The translations under genes and the position numbers were made by a program. From NCBI GenBank assembly GCA_025351425.1, contig JANXVY010000069.1, positions 1-64,000 of the forward strand: a stretch of 64,000 nt of DNA, in the 5' to 3' direction. Below, one piece after another: positions 63,629 through 64,000 of this stretch. The stretch's first letter is position 1. Each line of letters starts with the position of its first letter. The notes under the pieces were generated by a model, which saw nothing but the letters and a program-made list of their open reading frames with translations, was not told the origin of the DNA and did no database searches. The stretch comes from Hyphomicrobium sp. (GTDB lineage Bacteria; Pseudomonadota; Alphaproteobacteria; Rhizobiales; Hyphomicrobiaceae).

Positions 63629-64000
63629 TGGGCAAGCCATCTCATCCCCGCGTTCTTGGCGACCATGAAGCCAAGGCCATCGCGAAAAACATCCGCATCT
63701 CGCCCCAGAAGCTCAATCTGGTCGCCGAGATGATCCGCGGCAAGAAGGTCAACGCAGCGATCGCCGATCTTGAGTTTTCGCGCAAGCGCGTGGCCGAGCA
63801 TGTGCGCAAGTGCGTGATCTCGGCGGTCGCGAACGCTGAAAACAATCACGGCCTCGATGTCGACGATCTGATCGTCGCCGAAGCGTTCGTCGGTAAGAAC
63901 ATGGTGCTGAAGCGTTTTCATGCCCGTGGCCGCGGCCGGTCGTCGTCGATCATGCGTCCGTTTGCACAACTGACCGTTATTGTGCGCCAGGTGGAAGAAA
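63628..64000 (+). CDS. rplV: Ribosomal protein L22 (partial, cut by window edge)
   Basis: The first 124 codons of L22 are present, starting at ATG 63628, which overlaps the rpsS stop. It has [51 protein letters not shown] and [21 protein letters not shown], part of the tunnel-lining beta-hairpin region. Only the extreme C-terminus is missing. It continues the S10 operon beyond the window. Confidence 0.95.
   Translation, partial: MGKPSHPRVLGDHEAKAIAKNIRISPQKLNLVAEMIRGKKVNAAIADLEFSRKRVAEHVRKCVISAVANAENNHGLDVDDLIVAEAFVGKNMVLKRFHARGRGRSSSIMRPFAQLTVIVRQVEE

Overview
The window is GC-rich alphaproteobacterial DNA, most likely from the order Hyphomicrobiales (Rhizobiales). The main grounds are the gene families and their order: a tRNA-Trp, secE, nusG, rplKAJL, rpoBC, rpsLG, fusA, tuf, S10-operon run; a citramalate synthase beside cysS; DUF1285, DUF2865 and DUF1963 proteins; and a MoxR/DUF58/DUF4159 cluster. 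A two-palindrome repeat resembling the rhizobial RIME1 class is also present. I could not run searches, so the lineage is an inference from recognised families.

Region by region. Positions 320-7323 (minus strand) hold a four-gene MoxR AAA+/von Willebrand-like membrane cluster with overlapping or nearly touching genes. Positions 7460-14281 hold small hydrolase, DUF and periplasmic proteins around gltX. Positions 14487-18257 hold a cysS, GNAT acetyltransferase, cimA operon, into which a short element with terminal inverted repeats has been placed between flanking 21-bp direct repeats. Positions 18455-20708 hold a SulP anion transporter gene carrying a 104-bp palindromic repeat in frame, followed by a broken TMEM175-type gene. 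Positions 20721-29693 hold meaB, an M48 peptidase, a LOG-family protein, a LysM protein, an Atm1-type ABC exporter, yicC and gmk. Positions 29733-31941 are a short accessory patch with one unknown gene and two damaged genes. Positions 32043-40596 (minus strand) are the envelope operon lptF-lptG-lptD-surA-pdxA-rsmA, divergent from pepA at 40921.

From 43043 to the right edge the window is the core information-processing block: tRNA-Trp, SecE, NusG, L11, L1, L10, L7/L12, RNA polymerase beta and beta', S12, S7, EF-G, EF-Tu, S10, L3, L4, L23, L2, S19 and the start of L22. Intergenic hairpins lie after rplL, between rpoB and rpoC, after rpoC and between tuf and rpsJ. They look like the points where this block is attenuated, processed or terminated.

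I found no phage, CRISPR array, integrase or defence system. The most unusual signals are small-scale. They are a palindromic repeat inserted in frame into a membrane transporter (the behaviour known from Rickettsia palindromic elements), a MITE-like insertion whose flanking duplication preserved both neighbouring genes, and two 14-15-bp tandem arrays immediately upstream of the essential-type genes secE and surA. Three probable pseudogenes lie in the 18-32 kb stretch. An altered ribosomal protein L2 loop near the right end also deserves a look.
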